NCBI GenBank assembly: GCA_965214325.1
Contig: CBDCBG010000005.1
Span: 62,001-126,000, forward strand
DNA: 64,000 nucleotides
Origin: JAJEFO01 sp965214325
Lineage (GTDB): Bacteria; Pseudomonadota; Alphaproteobacteria; Rhodobacterales; Rhodobacteraceae
Reading direction: 5' to 3'
Position numbers and translations under genes: made by a program. Within the stretch, counting starts at the first letter, position 1. The number at the start of each line of letters is the position of its first letter. The notes below the pieces were generated by a model. It did no database searches, was not told the DNA's origin, and saw nothing but the letters and a program-made list of their open reading frames with translations. Below, piece after piece: positions 34,710 through 43,727 of this stretch.

Positions 34710-35837
34710 ATGGCGTGGAACTGGCAGATATCTGGCTGGCCGGACTTTCGGTATGATGCGGCAACACTGGCGTCGCTCGAGCAGCGTTTCCTGCTGTCGT
34801 CGGGCGAAATCCTAGGTGCCGTTCACCATGTCAGTCCGTCTGAGAGCGATCAACTCCGCATCGACCTGCTGAGCGACGAAGCCATGAAAACCAGCGCCAT
34901 CGAAGGCGAGATGCTGGATCGCCAAAGCGTGCAGTCTTCGCTGTGTCGACAGCTTGGATTGTCGCCTGACAGCTATCCAACCAAGCCGCGAGAGCAAGGG
35001 GTGGCTGAGATGATGGTCGATGTCTGTTCGACCTATGCCGAGCCACTCACGCATGAGACATTGTTCCGATGGCATAGCATGTTGTTGTCCCACGAACGGC
35101 GGTTAGAAAGCATTGGGACTTATCGCCAGCATGAAGACGCAATGCAAATTGTGTCGGGCCGCGTGGATCGGCCGGTCGTGCATTTTGAGGCGCCGTCATC
35201 TGCGCAAGTCCCGGACGAGATGGATCGGTATGTGGACTGGTTCAACATGACGGCGCCGGGTGCCGAAGAACCACTGTCTGCGTTGACGCGGGCCGGTATC
35301 AGCCATCTTTATTTTGAAAGCATCCATCCTTTTGAAGACGGCAACGGACGATTGGGTCGCGCCCTGGCCGAGAAATCACTGGCGCAAAACACGGGCCGAC
35401 CGAGCCTGATCGCGCTGGCCTACTCAATCGAGCGGGAGCGGAAGGCCTACTACGATCAGCTAGAGCGGCATCAGAAGACGTTGGATGTCACGCCATGGCT
35501 GGAATGGTTCGCGGAGACTGTCCTGACCGCACAGCAGGTCACCCTGGACCGGGTTGGGTTCTTCATCGCGAAGGCACGTTTCCATGACCGGCACCGAGAA
35601 CTCCTGAACGCGCGGCAGGCCAAGGCAATTGAGCGAATGTTCCGGGAAGGGCCAGAAGGGTTTGAGGGTGGTCTGAGTGCCGAGAACTACATTTCGATTA
35701 CGGGCACTTCGCGGGCGACGGCAACCCGAGACCTACAGGATCTGGTTGAGATGGGCGCTTTGGATCGGGCCGGCGAACGTCGGTACACGCGCTATTGGTT
35801 AAACCTTGGAGAATATGGGGTCGTGTACCGACTTTGA
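34710..35837 (+). CDS. Fic-family protein with DUF4172 N-terminus
   Basis: The 375-residue protein starts MAWNWQISGWPDFRYDAATL (the DUF4172 opening), has the class II inhibitory motif TSAIEG (residues 61-66, Glu65) and a complete Fic motif HPFEDGNGRLGR (residues 206-217). The C-terminus (ENYISITGTSRATATRDLQD, LVEMGALDRAG) is a winged HTH of the kind that recognises short palindromes. AMPylation activity is expected. It is a complete gene between IS30 and an IS6 remnant, and its GC is lower than that of the surrounding IS DNA. Confidence 0.93.
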   Translation: MAWNWQISGWPDFRYDAATLASLEQRFLLSSGEILGAVHHVSPSESDQLRIDLLSDEAMKTSAIEGEMLDRQSVQSSLCRQLGLSPDSYPTKPREQGVAEMMVDVCSTYAEPLTHETLFRWHSMLLSHERRLESIGTYRQHEDAMQIVSGRVDRPVVHFEAPSSAQVPDEMDRYVDWFNMTAPGAEEPLSALTRAGISHLYFESIHPFEDGNGRLGRALAEKSLAQNTGRPSLIALAYSIERERKAYYDQLERHQKTLDVTPWLEWFAETVLTAQQVTLDRVGFFIAKARFHDRHRELLNARQAKAIERMFREGPEGFEGGLSAENYISITGTSRATATRDLQDLVEMGALDRAGERRYTRYWLNLGEYGVVYRL

Positions 35838-35849
35838 TCGGTGCCATGC

Positions 35850-36282
35850 ACTCAATCGCACCGCGACGTAGTCAAGCCATCCGTGAATTGAAGAAAGCAG
35901 GCAAATGCCCCACGGATACGGACCACCGACAGACCAGGCATCTCGACAATGTCGTGGAGGCTGATCACGGCAAGCTCAAGCGCCTGATCAATCCCGCCCT
36001 TGGCTTCAAGTCGATGAAAACCGCCCATGCCACGAGCAAGGGCTTCGAAGTCATGCGCGCATTGAAGAGGAAACGGGCCGAGGCCTTCCAGCTTCAGGAC
36101 GGGATCGGGGGCGAAGCGCGCCTTGTCGAACGCGCCTTCGGCCCTGGACCGGAAATGATGAACGAGCCGATGTCACTGCACGGCGAAGAACTCGAGCGAG
36201 TCGCCGTCGAGCAGGGATCTTGAGCTTGCGAACACGCCTATGGCAAGCGAGCGTGCCTCAACGTTTTCTTGCAACAGGGCCT
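35850..36282 (+). pseudogene. C-terminal remnant of an IS6-family transposase with its terminus
   Basis: The frame reads AIRELKKAGKCPTDTDHRQT, RHLDNVVEADHGKLKRLINP, LGFKSMKTAHATSKGFEVM and ARLVERAFG, the last third of IS6/IS26-type transposases including the catalytic Glu region (EADHGKLK). The N-terminal two thirds are missing. The IS6-type end GGCCCTGTTGCAAG (minus strand) closes it at 36281. Confidence 0.82.
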
Positions 36283-36467
36283 AAATCTATCCGAATGCCA
36301 TTGGCCGGCGGCTGGCCTGGCGGCGTGGCGGAACTGCACCTTCAAGTTCGGGCCGCGGACCGATGGAAGCCGGAGAAGCAGTGCCGGCGGCTTGAGCTGA
36401 CAGCGAACGACTCCAGACATGCCGTTCACTTTCAGAGAGACGCAACGCACGACAAGAACCGTTCTTC

Positions 36468-37874
36468 CAGATTTGGGGAATTATATACGTGGCTACCATC
36501 AGGCCGCCCTCGCACTGATTTCACGGGTCGTTGAAGTGGCCGATGCCAACGCTCCTCGCCGTGCAGATGCGCCAGTCCCGGACGCCTCGTCGCCTCCCGT
36601 CCCGGCGCCAAGGGCGCGGTCCAGGACGTTCCTCGCCGCGTTGATGTCGGCATGGGCCGCATGGCCGCAGGCCGTGCAGCTGAAGTCTTCCCGAGTTCTG
36701 CGCGAGCGTCTGTCGACCGCTCCGCACTCGTGGCATGTTCGTGACGTATACTGCGCCGGAACCGTGACGACGGCCGCCGCCTTGCATTCCAGCATCGTCT
36801 TCAGCGCCGTCCAGCCGGTGTTCAGGATGACGCGGTTCAAGGCCGGACTTCTGCGGGACGTTCACGCCCGGCTCCTCGACCGTGCCCTTCGCGCTCTTCG
36901 TCATGGCCCGGACATGCAGGTTCTCGACGGCGACGGTCCCGGCCTTCGCCGCCAGCTTGCGCGACACGTGATGATGCCAGTCGTGGCGGCGGTTCGCGAT
37001 CTTGCGCATGACCTTGGCGTGATGCCGCTTCGTTCTCTCGCGTCGGCGGCTCGCCTTGCGCTGCCGCGAGAGCTTCCGCTGCAGCCGTCCGCCCTGCGCC
37101 GCGAGCCGGTCCATGTCCGGCATCCCGTGCATCTCGCCGTCGCTGTCCGCGACCTGGCCTGCGTTCCGGTCAAGACCGATCGCGTGCCCGTTGTCGGCCG
37201 GTTCCTCGATCTCGACCGCGAAGCAGACGATCGCGTGCCAGCGTCCGCCCGTGCGCTTGAGAACCGCCGAGACCGGCCTGCCGTCAGGATACAGGTTTCC
37301 GCCCTTCCGGCGGATCTTCATCGGCCCGAAGCCCGGAATGCGGAGGTTCCCGTCCCTCACCTTGACGCCGGAGACGATGCTGATGCTGTCATGGAAGGCG
37401 CGTCCCTTGAAGCGCGGGAAGCCCCGGGCGTTCCTCCGGCCTTCACGCGTCGGAAGAACCCCTTGAACGCTTCGTCCAGGCGCTTGAGCGTCCCGCGCTG
37501 GACGGCCACGGGCACGGACGCCATCTCGGGAAGCTCTCGGCGGCATTCCGTCAGCGCCTTGCACTGGTCGAAGCAGGTCCGCCCCCTGCCTGTCTTCCGG
37601 TAGCAGTCGATGCGTTCCTCCAGCGCGGCATTGCAGGGCTGGCGCTGGCTTTCAAGAACCGTCTCAAGCCACCGCCACGTGCTGCGCGTCTTCGGAAGCA
37701 GGCGGTAGACAACCTGCCGGTGGCTGGACACAAGGGCCATTGCGGTCGCTCCTGCGGTGGGCGTCTGCGAGAAGTGCGTGAGCTTCCTTCTCTTCGCATA
37801 TTGCCAGAAAAGCAGGAAGAACGCAACAAGAACGTGGTCACTGGTTCAGTTAAGTATATAAGTCCCCAGATTTG
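36468..37874 (-). mobile_element. TnpB-encoding element with 21-bp inverted ends
   Basis: CAGATTTGGGGAATTATATAC (36468-36488) and, on the minus strand, CAAATCTGGGGACTTATATAC (37874-37854) match at 18 of 21 positions and face outward around a broken tnpB. Small hairpins (AAGAA-CCG-TTCTT at 36454-36466 and GAAC-GTGGTCACTG-GTTC near 37830) lie next to each end. Confidence 0.6.
36499..37740 (-). pseudogene. TnpB RNA-guided nuclease (IS200/IS605 group), two frameshifts
   Basis: The N-terminal frame (from 37740) reads VVYRLLPKTRSTWRWLETVL, FDQCKALTECRRELPEM and LDEAFKGFFRRVKAGGTP. After a shift near 37435 it continues FPRFKGRAFHDSISIVSGVK, AIGLDRNAGQVADSDG (RuvC Asp), VRKLAAK-type helix and VAVENLHVRAMTKSAKG (RuvC Glu). 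After a second shift near 36845 the frame gives NTGWTALKTMLECKAAAV, a zinc finger TCHECGAVDRRSR and CTACGHAAHADINAARN (last Asp). All catalytic residues survive, so the two single-base shifts are the main lesions. Confidence 0.85.
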
Positions 37875-37948
37875 CCTCGATTTTCCGTTTGGGAGACATT
37901 GTTTGGCACCGATTTGCGGCACTAGGGCCAATCGTGCAATTCCCTGGC

Positions 37949-39019
37949 TCAATCGGGCTTGCGGGCCAAAAAGCAGAAAAGCGGCGAAAATATTCCCATC
38001 CTGCCTCCAGCGACATATGCATCAGCCGTTCTGTCCATGAAGCGTACAACGGCTGCGGAACCCTTGGGAAAGAGCCTGAAGGTTTCCGCCAGACGCAGGC
38101 CGGCAATCATTCCCCTGCGGCCCATTGGCGTCCTGCGAAATGCATTGCGCAAAGATCCGCTCCGTCCTTCCATGGGTTGATACCAGGGTGTGCCGGGACA
38201 ATCACTGACGTCCCTGTCCATCGCTTCGATGACTTGGAATCCGACGGACCCGAGCGCATGATCCACTTCCGGGAACGTGGCGATTTCCTTCAAGGCGATT
38301 CCCAGCATGAGTTCATCCTTTGCAGCCTGGTGGCCGCTGTTGTCCGGATCGAACTTTTCAGTCATGCACATCTCCTGGCCCCAAAACGGCGCTCCCGGCT
38401 TCAGCACGCGATGGATCTCCGAAAACGCGCGTTTCTTGTCTGGGGCGTGACAGGTCGACTCAATTGCATAACCCGCGTCGAACGAGCTGGATTTGATAGC
38501 GCTCATGTCCATGAAGCTGCATTCAATGCATTCCGCCTTGTGATCGAGCCCCGCCTCCAGATCTCTCTGCCTGGCCTCTTCCAACTGCCGCTTGTTGTTG
38601 TTGAGGCAGACGACCTTCGCGCCGGACTCCCTCGCGACCCGTCGCATAGGTCCCCCCACTCCACATCCGATGTCAACGACTCTCATGCCCTCCTGCAGTC
38701 CCAGCCGTTCGATCATCAGACGCTGATGGTCGGCAATGGCCTCTTCCAGCGTCTTTTCCGGTGTCAATGGCGCAAAGTGCAGAGACTCGTTCCACCCGAA
38801 TTGCATGAATTCGCTGCATAGATCGTAGTAGTCGCTCACCGTCTCGGTGTGGTCATATGGAGTGCGGGCCGGTTCCGCGTCCCTGCTTCTGTCCATCCAC
38901 TCGTTAAGGCGAGCCACTCGGACATTCACGTTCCAGTCCCGGTAAGTTCTCCGCAAGGACCGTGACAGGTTCAGAACTTCTGACTTCGGCGAGCCTGGTC
39001 GGCGTGTCGCGAAAGCCAT
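37949..39019 (-). CDS. Sterol 24-C-methyltransferase-like enzyme (Erg6/SMT type)
   Basis: The 356-residue protein carries the SMT layout. The aromatic region I is YYDLCSEFMQFGWNESLHFA (residues 64-83), the SAM motif I VVDIGCGVGGPMRRVA (114-129) and the later blocks VCLNNNKRQLEEARQRDLEA, FMDMSAIKSSSFDAGYAIES, TCHAPDKKRAFSEIHRVLKP and FWGQEMCMTEKFDPDN. The C-terminal sterol-methyltransferase region holds LRLAETFRLFPKGSAAVVRF and a GRMGIFSPLFCFLARKPD end. Family members methylate the sterol side chain at C-24. The length is typical and the gene is intact. A relative acting on another isoprenoid remains possible. Confidence 0.82.
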   Translation of the reverse strand: MAFATRRPGSPKSEVLNLSRSLRRTYRDWNVNVRVARLNEWMDRSRDAEPARTPYDHTETVSDYYDLCSEFMQFGWNESLHFAPLTPEKTLEEAIADHQRLMIERLGLQEGMRVVDIGCGVGGPMRRVARESGAKVVCLNNNKRQLEEARQRDLEAGLDHKAECIECSFMDMSAIKSSSFDAGYAIESTCHAPDKKRAFSEIHRVLKPGAPFWGQEMCMTEKFDPDNSGHQAAKDELMLGIALKEIATFPEVDHALGSVGFQVIEAMDRDVSDCPGTPWYQPMEGRSGSLRNAFRRTPMGRRGMIAGLRLAETFRLFPKGSAAVVRFMDRTADAYVAGGRMGIFSPLFCFLARKPD

Positions 39020-39953
39020 TCAAGCTGCCGCCTCTTGTTCGGCGCCGACCGGACATCCTGTGACCGCCCCATCCAAAGCTGCCGATTCAACGTGATTCCG
39101 TTGGCGTAACCGGCGGCCGACCGCGTCGAAAGTCCCTTCGGCCGACGGCTTGGCTCGAACATGCGCGTCGTTCTGCAGGCCTGGGCACGTGAACTCTGCC
39201 AACCCCATCGCCGTACCCTTTCAGACGCGCGTTCCCCCCCCCCCCCTTGACGCACCGCCCGAACCCTCTGGGCGGGCGCGTAGCCAATTCGGGAATTGAG
39301 CACACAGCGTCGAAACGAAAGCGGCTGTCAAGCTCGCATCGCGGCATGCCGCGAACTCGCATGCGTCCGACAGCAATGAGGCACCGAACGCGGCAACGAC
39401 ATGCCCGTAACCTGTCAATGTTCGGCATGGTAACTTGCCGCGAAGTCCGGACGGCGCGGCGGGCCCGGGCAGGGCGCAACTCCTTCCCGAATGGGGGCAG
39501 GCATGCGCATTGCTGGGTACCTCCGCTTGGGTCCGGACATGGATGGCAATTCATCCAACTCCTGCCTCGGGTGCTTGACGGCGAACCGTTGGTCCGGCCA
39601 CGGGTGGCGGACCGAGACTCGCGGCCAAAGGATTTCGGTCATGCGCTCCAGTCGCTTCCGGTCGGGGCGGTGGCGCCGGGAACGCCGGCGCAGCGCCCGC
39701 GCCCACAAGGATGACGCGCCTTTCCACGGCACACGCGAAAGTGGTGGTTAGCCTTTCTTCCCTGCCGGACTTTCACCCGCTGCACTCGCACCAGTCAGCC
39801 TGGCGCACCCTTTGTGCAGACGGACCCTGCAGGGCGTTCCAGGACGCTGACAGGGTCACCCAGGCCCGGGGGGAGCCTCGGAGATCATGCACCAGGCCCT
39901 CGAGAGCGACAGGGAAGCTCGTGCCGGGGTGTCCCAGCGCCTCGCGGTTTGAC
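39020..39953. other. Gene-poor stretch with a C13 tract
   Basis: No gene with recognisable motifs is present on either strand. A run of 13 C lies at 39234-39246, outside any supported gene. The region separates the methyltransferase from a resolvase remnant and probably includes decayed mobile DNA. Confidence 0.5.
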
Positions 39954-40166
39954 ATGGACATCAAGGAAGGCTTTCTCGAATGCATCGTGGCCGCGGATGC
40001 ACCAGACCGCCCGGTGCCTGACTTCATGTCCGACGATGTGGAAGCGGCGATGGAACGGATGGTGGCCCGCAAGCCGTTCTTGGAAGGCAAGTTTTCACGG
40101 GGTGCCGTGAACAAACGGTTTCGAGCCGGAGACCATCGCGACCTGAAGCGTCAGCAGATGTGGTAG
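39954..40166 (+). CDS. Hypothetical 70-residue protein
   Basis: The frame MDIKEGFLECIVAADAPDRP then DFMSDDVEAAMERMVARKPF has balanced protein-like composition and acidic helices, but no family was recognised and the ribosome binding site is poor. It may be a fragment. Confidence 0.25.
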   Translation: MDIKEGFLECIVAADAPDRPVPDFMSDDVEAAMERMVARKPFLEGKFSRGAVNKRFRAGDHRDLKRQQMW

Positions 40167-40282
40167 AGGCGTTCAGAAAGGACCGGTTGCGGACAGGCCC
40201 CGAAAGCCCGCCCGCAAGTCAGGTCGAGGCGCTACAGGATACGGGTGCAGTTTCGGACAGCCGTTTCGTGACCGGGCGGCCC

Positions 40283-40847
40283 ATGTCCGGAACCTTCGCC
40301 TGCGCCCGCGTTTCGACCTCCGGCCAGGAGCCCGGAAGCCGGATCATGGAGATCGATGCGGCGGGATTAAGCGTCGGGCCGCACCGGATCGTCTCGGAGA
40401 CCGTGTCCGGATCGACGGCCGTCGCGCAGCGCAAGGGCTTTTCCAGGCCGCTCGACAAGATGGAGAAGGGCGACGTTCTCATCTTCACCAGGCTTGACCG
40501 GCCGGGGCGCGACGCCATCGATGTCAGCGGAACTGGAGAAAACGGGCATGCGCGTTCACTGCCTTGCCTCGGGAAACGTGGACCCGACCGGCCCTGCTGG
40601 AAAGACGACGATGAACGTCATCCACGCCGTCGCCCGGTTCGAGCGAGATCTTCTCGTGGAACGCGCCCAGTCAGGCCTCGCAGGAGCCAAGGCGGCCGGA
40701 AAGCCGCCGGGCCGGCCGTCGACCCTGTCCGCCGGTCGGCAGGACCTGGTGAAGGAAAGGATCCGGAACGGCGAGACGATTTCGTCAATCGCCCGCCAGT
40801 TCGGGACCGGCAGGCAGACCATCATGCGTGTCAGGGAACAGGCATGA
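40283..40847 (+). pseudogene. Serine resolvase/invertase, frameshifted
   Basis: ATG 40283 starts MSGTFACARVSTSGQEPGSR with the catalytic Ser of the small serine recombinases, followed by LDKMEKGDVLIFTRLDRPGR. A one-base shift near 40528 moves the rest to another frame: AELEKTGMRVHCLASGNVDP, MNVIHAVARFERDLLVERAQ and the C-terminal HTH GETISSIARQFGTGRQTIMR. It is of Tn3-resolvase/Pin type. Nearby transposase is absent, so this is a stray remnant. Confidence 0.82.
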
Positions 40848-40859
40848 TCCTGTGGCGGG

Positions 40860-41879
40860 TCATGTATCTTCGTTGCGGTAGACCCGACGTTGAACGGGCC
40901 GGGGCTCAACTGCATGACAGCTCACGCAGTGACCGGTATCGCCGGTTATCTGCCGCAATGGCTCACGTTCCTCACAAATCCGTCCGAGAAATGACTGACA
41001 TCTGGGATGAAATGTGCAGCCGGTTGGCGGATTGACCGGCGACGGCACCTCGCCACGCAGTACGATGGGTTTGTGGCGTTTGTCGATCTGCAATGGCAGT
41101 GCGGCGGAAAGGAGTGCCTGAGTATAAGGATGCTCAGAAGCGTCAAACATCTTATCGGTTGGACCTATTTCAACTAGCTTGCCCAAGTACATGACCGCGA
41201 TTTGGTCTGCCATGAACCGCGTTGTCCCAAGATCATGGGCGACAATGACGTAGCTGCAACCAAATTCCTGTTGGAGGTCCTTGAACAAATTCATGATTTG
41301 CGACCGGATCGAGACATCGAGCGCCGAAACAGGTTCATCGAGAATGATCAGCTTGGGCCGCGCGATGATAGCGCTCGCAATGGCAATGCGTTGGCGCTGG
41401 CCTCCAGAGAATTCATGGGGGAAATGCTGCGCCTGTTTCGGGTGAAGCCCTACGGAACGCAGCGCCTCGTCGACCCACTTCGTCAATTCTCCTGAGGTGA
41501 GGTTTTCATTGATGCGCAGGGTTTCAGCGACAATGTCATAGACCCGCATCCGGGGACTGAGAGAGGCCCAGGGATCCTGGAACACTGCCTGCACATTGGT
41601 CCGAAATTGCCGCAAGGCGGCGTCCGTCAACGTCGCAACATCCTCGCCCTCAAGCAGGATGCGTCCAGCGGTCGGAGTCAACAGCTTCAATAGCATGCGC
41701 GCCAAAGTCGTCTTGCCGCAACCGGATTCGCCCACAAGCGCGAGCGTTTCGCCGTGTGCGAGCGAAAAACGAACATCATCCACTGCACGCACTACAGCCG
41801 TATCCCCACCGAAAAAGTTCCTCGAAACCGGAAAATGCTTGGTCAATCCCTCGACTGTCAAGATTGGCAGTCGGGTCAT
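40860..41879 (-). CDS. dppF: Peptide-type ABC transporter ATP-binding protein (DppF/OppF)
   Basis: The 339-residue ATPase has Walker A GESGCGKTT, Q-loop QAVFQDPWASLSPRMRV, signature EFSGGQRQRIAIASAI, Walker B LIILDEPVSALD and H-loop VIVAHDLGTTRFMAD. It ends with the oligopeptide/dipeptide C-terminal domain and its iron-sulfur-type cysteines (GCTFHPRCQSFLGRICEERE). ATG 41879 overlaps the stop of the preceding dppD (ATGA). It is the last gene of the operon running from 46339 down. The 'symbol' follows family order; the cargo could also be an opine or a sugar. Confidence 0.93.
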   Translation of the reverse strand: MTRLPILTVEGLTKHFPVSRNFFGGDTAVVRAVDDVRFSLAHGETLALVGESGCGKTTLARMLLKLLTPTAGRILLEGEDVATLTDAALRQFRTNVQAVFQDPWASLSPRMRVYDIVAETLRINENLTSGELTKWVDEALRSVGLHPKQAQHFPHEFSGGQRQRIAIASAIIARPKLIILDEPVSALDVSIRSQIMNLFKDLQQEFGCSYVIVAHDLGTTRFMADQIAVMYLGKLVEIGPTDKMFDASEHPYTQALLSAALPLQIDKRHKPIVLRGEVPSPVNPPTGCTFHPRCQSFLGRICEEREPLRQITGDTGHCVSCHAVEPRPVQRRVYRNEDT

Positions 41880-42868
41880 GATCCCGATCCCATGTGCCAG
41901 CAACTCGCCATGTGACTTGCAGATCCGCTTTGCCCCGCCGATGCTGGCGGTTGTTTCTCCCGGCACAAGTCAGTGGCGTAAGGGCAGCGCGGCGCGAAAC
42001 TGCATCCAACCTTGTTTGCCGAGAGTTGGGGTGGCTGTCCTTCGATGGCGTAGAGACGATCGACCTTTGAATCGACCGACGGGACAGATTTGAGCAGAGC
42101 TTGTGTATAGGGGTGTGACGGTGCCGAAAAGACCTCTCGAACAGATCCTTCTTCAACAATTTTGCCTGCGTACATTACAACCAGCTTCTGACAAATGTTT
42201 GCAACGATACCGAGGTCGTGGGTGATGAAAATGATGGCCGTGCCGGTCTCACGCTGAATGTCCTCCAGCAGTTGAAGATATTGCAATTGGATGGTGACAT
42301 CGAGCGCCGTTGTCGGCTCGTCCGCGATGATGACCTTGGGCGTGCCCGCAATCGCGATTGCCCCTACAACACGCTGTTTCATGCCGCCACTCATCTGGTG
42401 CGGGAACGCTTTTACGCGCCGGGCGGCATCTGCCACATTGACCTTTTTGAGTGCATCCACCGTCTTTGCCAGCAGTGACTTCCGCGGAGCCTTGGGTTGA
42501 CCGATCCTGAGCGCCTCAAAGACCTGACTGCCGATCGTGTAGACAGGGTTCAGGGATGTATGAGGGTCTTGTAGGATCATGCCAATTTCGCGCCCACGGA
42601 TCTTGTTCATTTCCTGAGGCGGCTTCTTTACCAAATCGTCCTGTCCAAGCAGAATTTCCCCGGACGCTATCCGGCCGACGGGCCGGGGAAGCACCTGCAT
42701 GATCGACAGCGCCGTCATGGACTTTCCGCTGCCCGATTCACCCACGATGCCGATGGTTTCGCCCTTGCTGACGCTGAAGCTGACATCATCGACCACCGGA
42801 ACCGAGCCGATCCCCAGATCCAGCACGGTTCTCAAGTTCTTGACTTCCAGAATTGTCTCTTCGCTCAT
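41876..42868 (-). CDS. dppD: Peptide-type ABC transporter ATP-binding protein (DppD/OppD)
   Basis: The 330-residue ATPase starts MSEETILEVKNLRTVLDLGI and contains Walker A GESGSGKSM, ILQDPHTSLNPVYTIGSQV, signature QMSGGMKQRVVGAIAIAG, Walker B VIIADEPTTALD and FITHDLGIVANICQ. The C-terminal oligo/dipeptide domain has VGCSFAPRCPYATDLCREKQ. It works as a heterodimer with the next gene, with which it overlaps by four bases. It begins one base after the permease stop. Confidence 0.93.
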   Translation of the reverse strand: MSEETILEVKNLRTVLDLGIGSVPVVDDVSFSVSKGETIGIVGESGSGKSMTALSIMQVLPRPVGRIASGEILLGQDDLVKKPPQEMNKIRGREIGMILQDPHTSLNPVYTIGSQVFEALRIGQPKAPRKSLLAKTVDALKKVNVADAARRVKAFPHQMSGGMKQRVVGAIAIAGTPKVIIADEPTTALDVTIQLQYLQLLEDIQRETGTAIIFITHDLGIVANICQKLVVMYAGKIVEEGSVREVFSAPSHPYTQALLKSVPSVDSKVDRLYAIEGQPPQLSANKVGCSFAPRCPYATDLCREKQPPASAGQSGSASHMASCWHMGSGS

Positions 42869-42869
42869 G

Positions 42870-43721
42870 TCAAACCTGCCTCAACTTTGGATCAAGCCAA
42901 TCGCGCAAGCTGTCGCCCAACAGGTTCACCGACATCACGGTCAAGAGGATCGCGGCACCGGGGAAAAACGAAATCCACCAATTCGCCACTATGAGTTGCC
43001 GCCCGTCGGCCACGAGCAGTCCCCATGCCGGGGTCGGGCGGGGGATGCCAATGCCAAGAAAGCTCAGCGTCGCTTCCAGAACGATGACCACACCGATCTG
43101 CAAAGTGGCGAGAACCACAATCGTGTTGACGATGTTCGGCAGGATGTACTTCCACAGAATCCTGAAGTCGGAGGCCCCTGCGACCCGCGCTCGAGCGACG
43201 AAGTCACGCTCTCGCAGCGACAGCGTTTCGGCACGAACCTGGCGCGCGAAATAACCCCAAATCACAAAGATGACGACAAAGATGACCAGCTGAAAACTGG
43301 GGCCCGACACCGACGCGAGTGCAAGTGCCAACAATATGCTGGGCAGGGCAAAAGTGATATCGACAATGCGCATGATAATCGCGTCGGGCCATCCGCGCAG
43401 ATAACCCGCGATCATGCCCAGGATGGTCCCGACAACCGCGCCGAGAAATATGCCAACCAACGAACTCACCAGTGCATATTTGGCGCCATGCATGATCCGG
43501 CTGAGGACATCCCGTCCCAAACGATCCGTGCCCAGAATGAAGTCCCACGTCCCGCCAAAGAACACCGGCGGTTCCAGCCGGTTCCTGAGATAGGCCTTGT
43601 AGGGGTCGTGCGGCGCGATCCAGTCCGCGAACAAGGCAGGAATGATCAGGACCAGGAGAAGGACGACAACCGGCGTGACGGGGATGTTTTTGAACAGTCT
43701 TGGCCGCTTCAACACGTTCAA
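42870..43721 (-). CDS. dppC: Peptide-type ABC transporter permease (DppC)
   Basis: The 283-residue membrane protein has an N-terminal OppC-type segment (PVTPVVVLLLVLIIPALFA), the ADWIAPHDPYKAYLRNRLEP stretch, GTDRLGRDVLSRIMHGAKYA and the EAA loop ARARVAGASDFRILWKYILP. Five to six transmembrane helices are evident. It starts six bases after the dppB stop. It forms the channel with DppB. Confidence 0.92.
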   Translation of the reverse strand: MNVLKRPRLFKNIPVTPVVVLLLVLIIPALFADWIAPHDPYKAYLRNRLEPPVFFGGTWDFILGTDRLGRDVLSRIMHGAKYALVSSLVGIFLGAVVGTILGMIAGYLRGWPDAIIMRIVDITFALPSILLALALASVSGPSFQLVIFVVIFVIWGYFARQVRAETLSLRERDFVARARVAGASDFRILWKYILPNIVNTIVVLATLQIGVVIVLEATLSFLGIGIPRPTPAWGLLVADGRQLIVANWWISFFPGAAILLTVMSVNLLGDSLRDWLDPKLRQV

Positions 43722-43727
43722 TCTCTC

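Noticed and set aside
37949..39019. Ubiquinone/menaquinone (UbiE) or tocopherol methyltransferase as an alternative call
   Set aside because: The N-terminal FGWNESLHFAP block and the C-terminal FPKGSAAVVRF...GRMGIFSPLF region match sterol methyltransferases and not UbiE; kept as a minor alternative only.
39234..39246. C13 tract as a phase-variable switch
   Set aside because: No supported gene or promoter overlaps it; could also be a sequencing artefact of the homopolymer.
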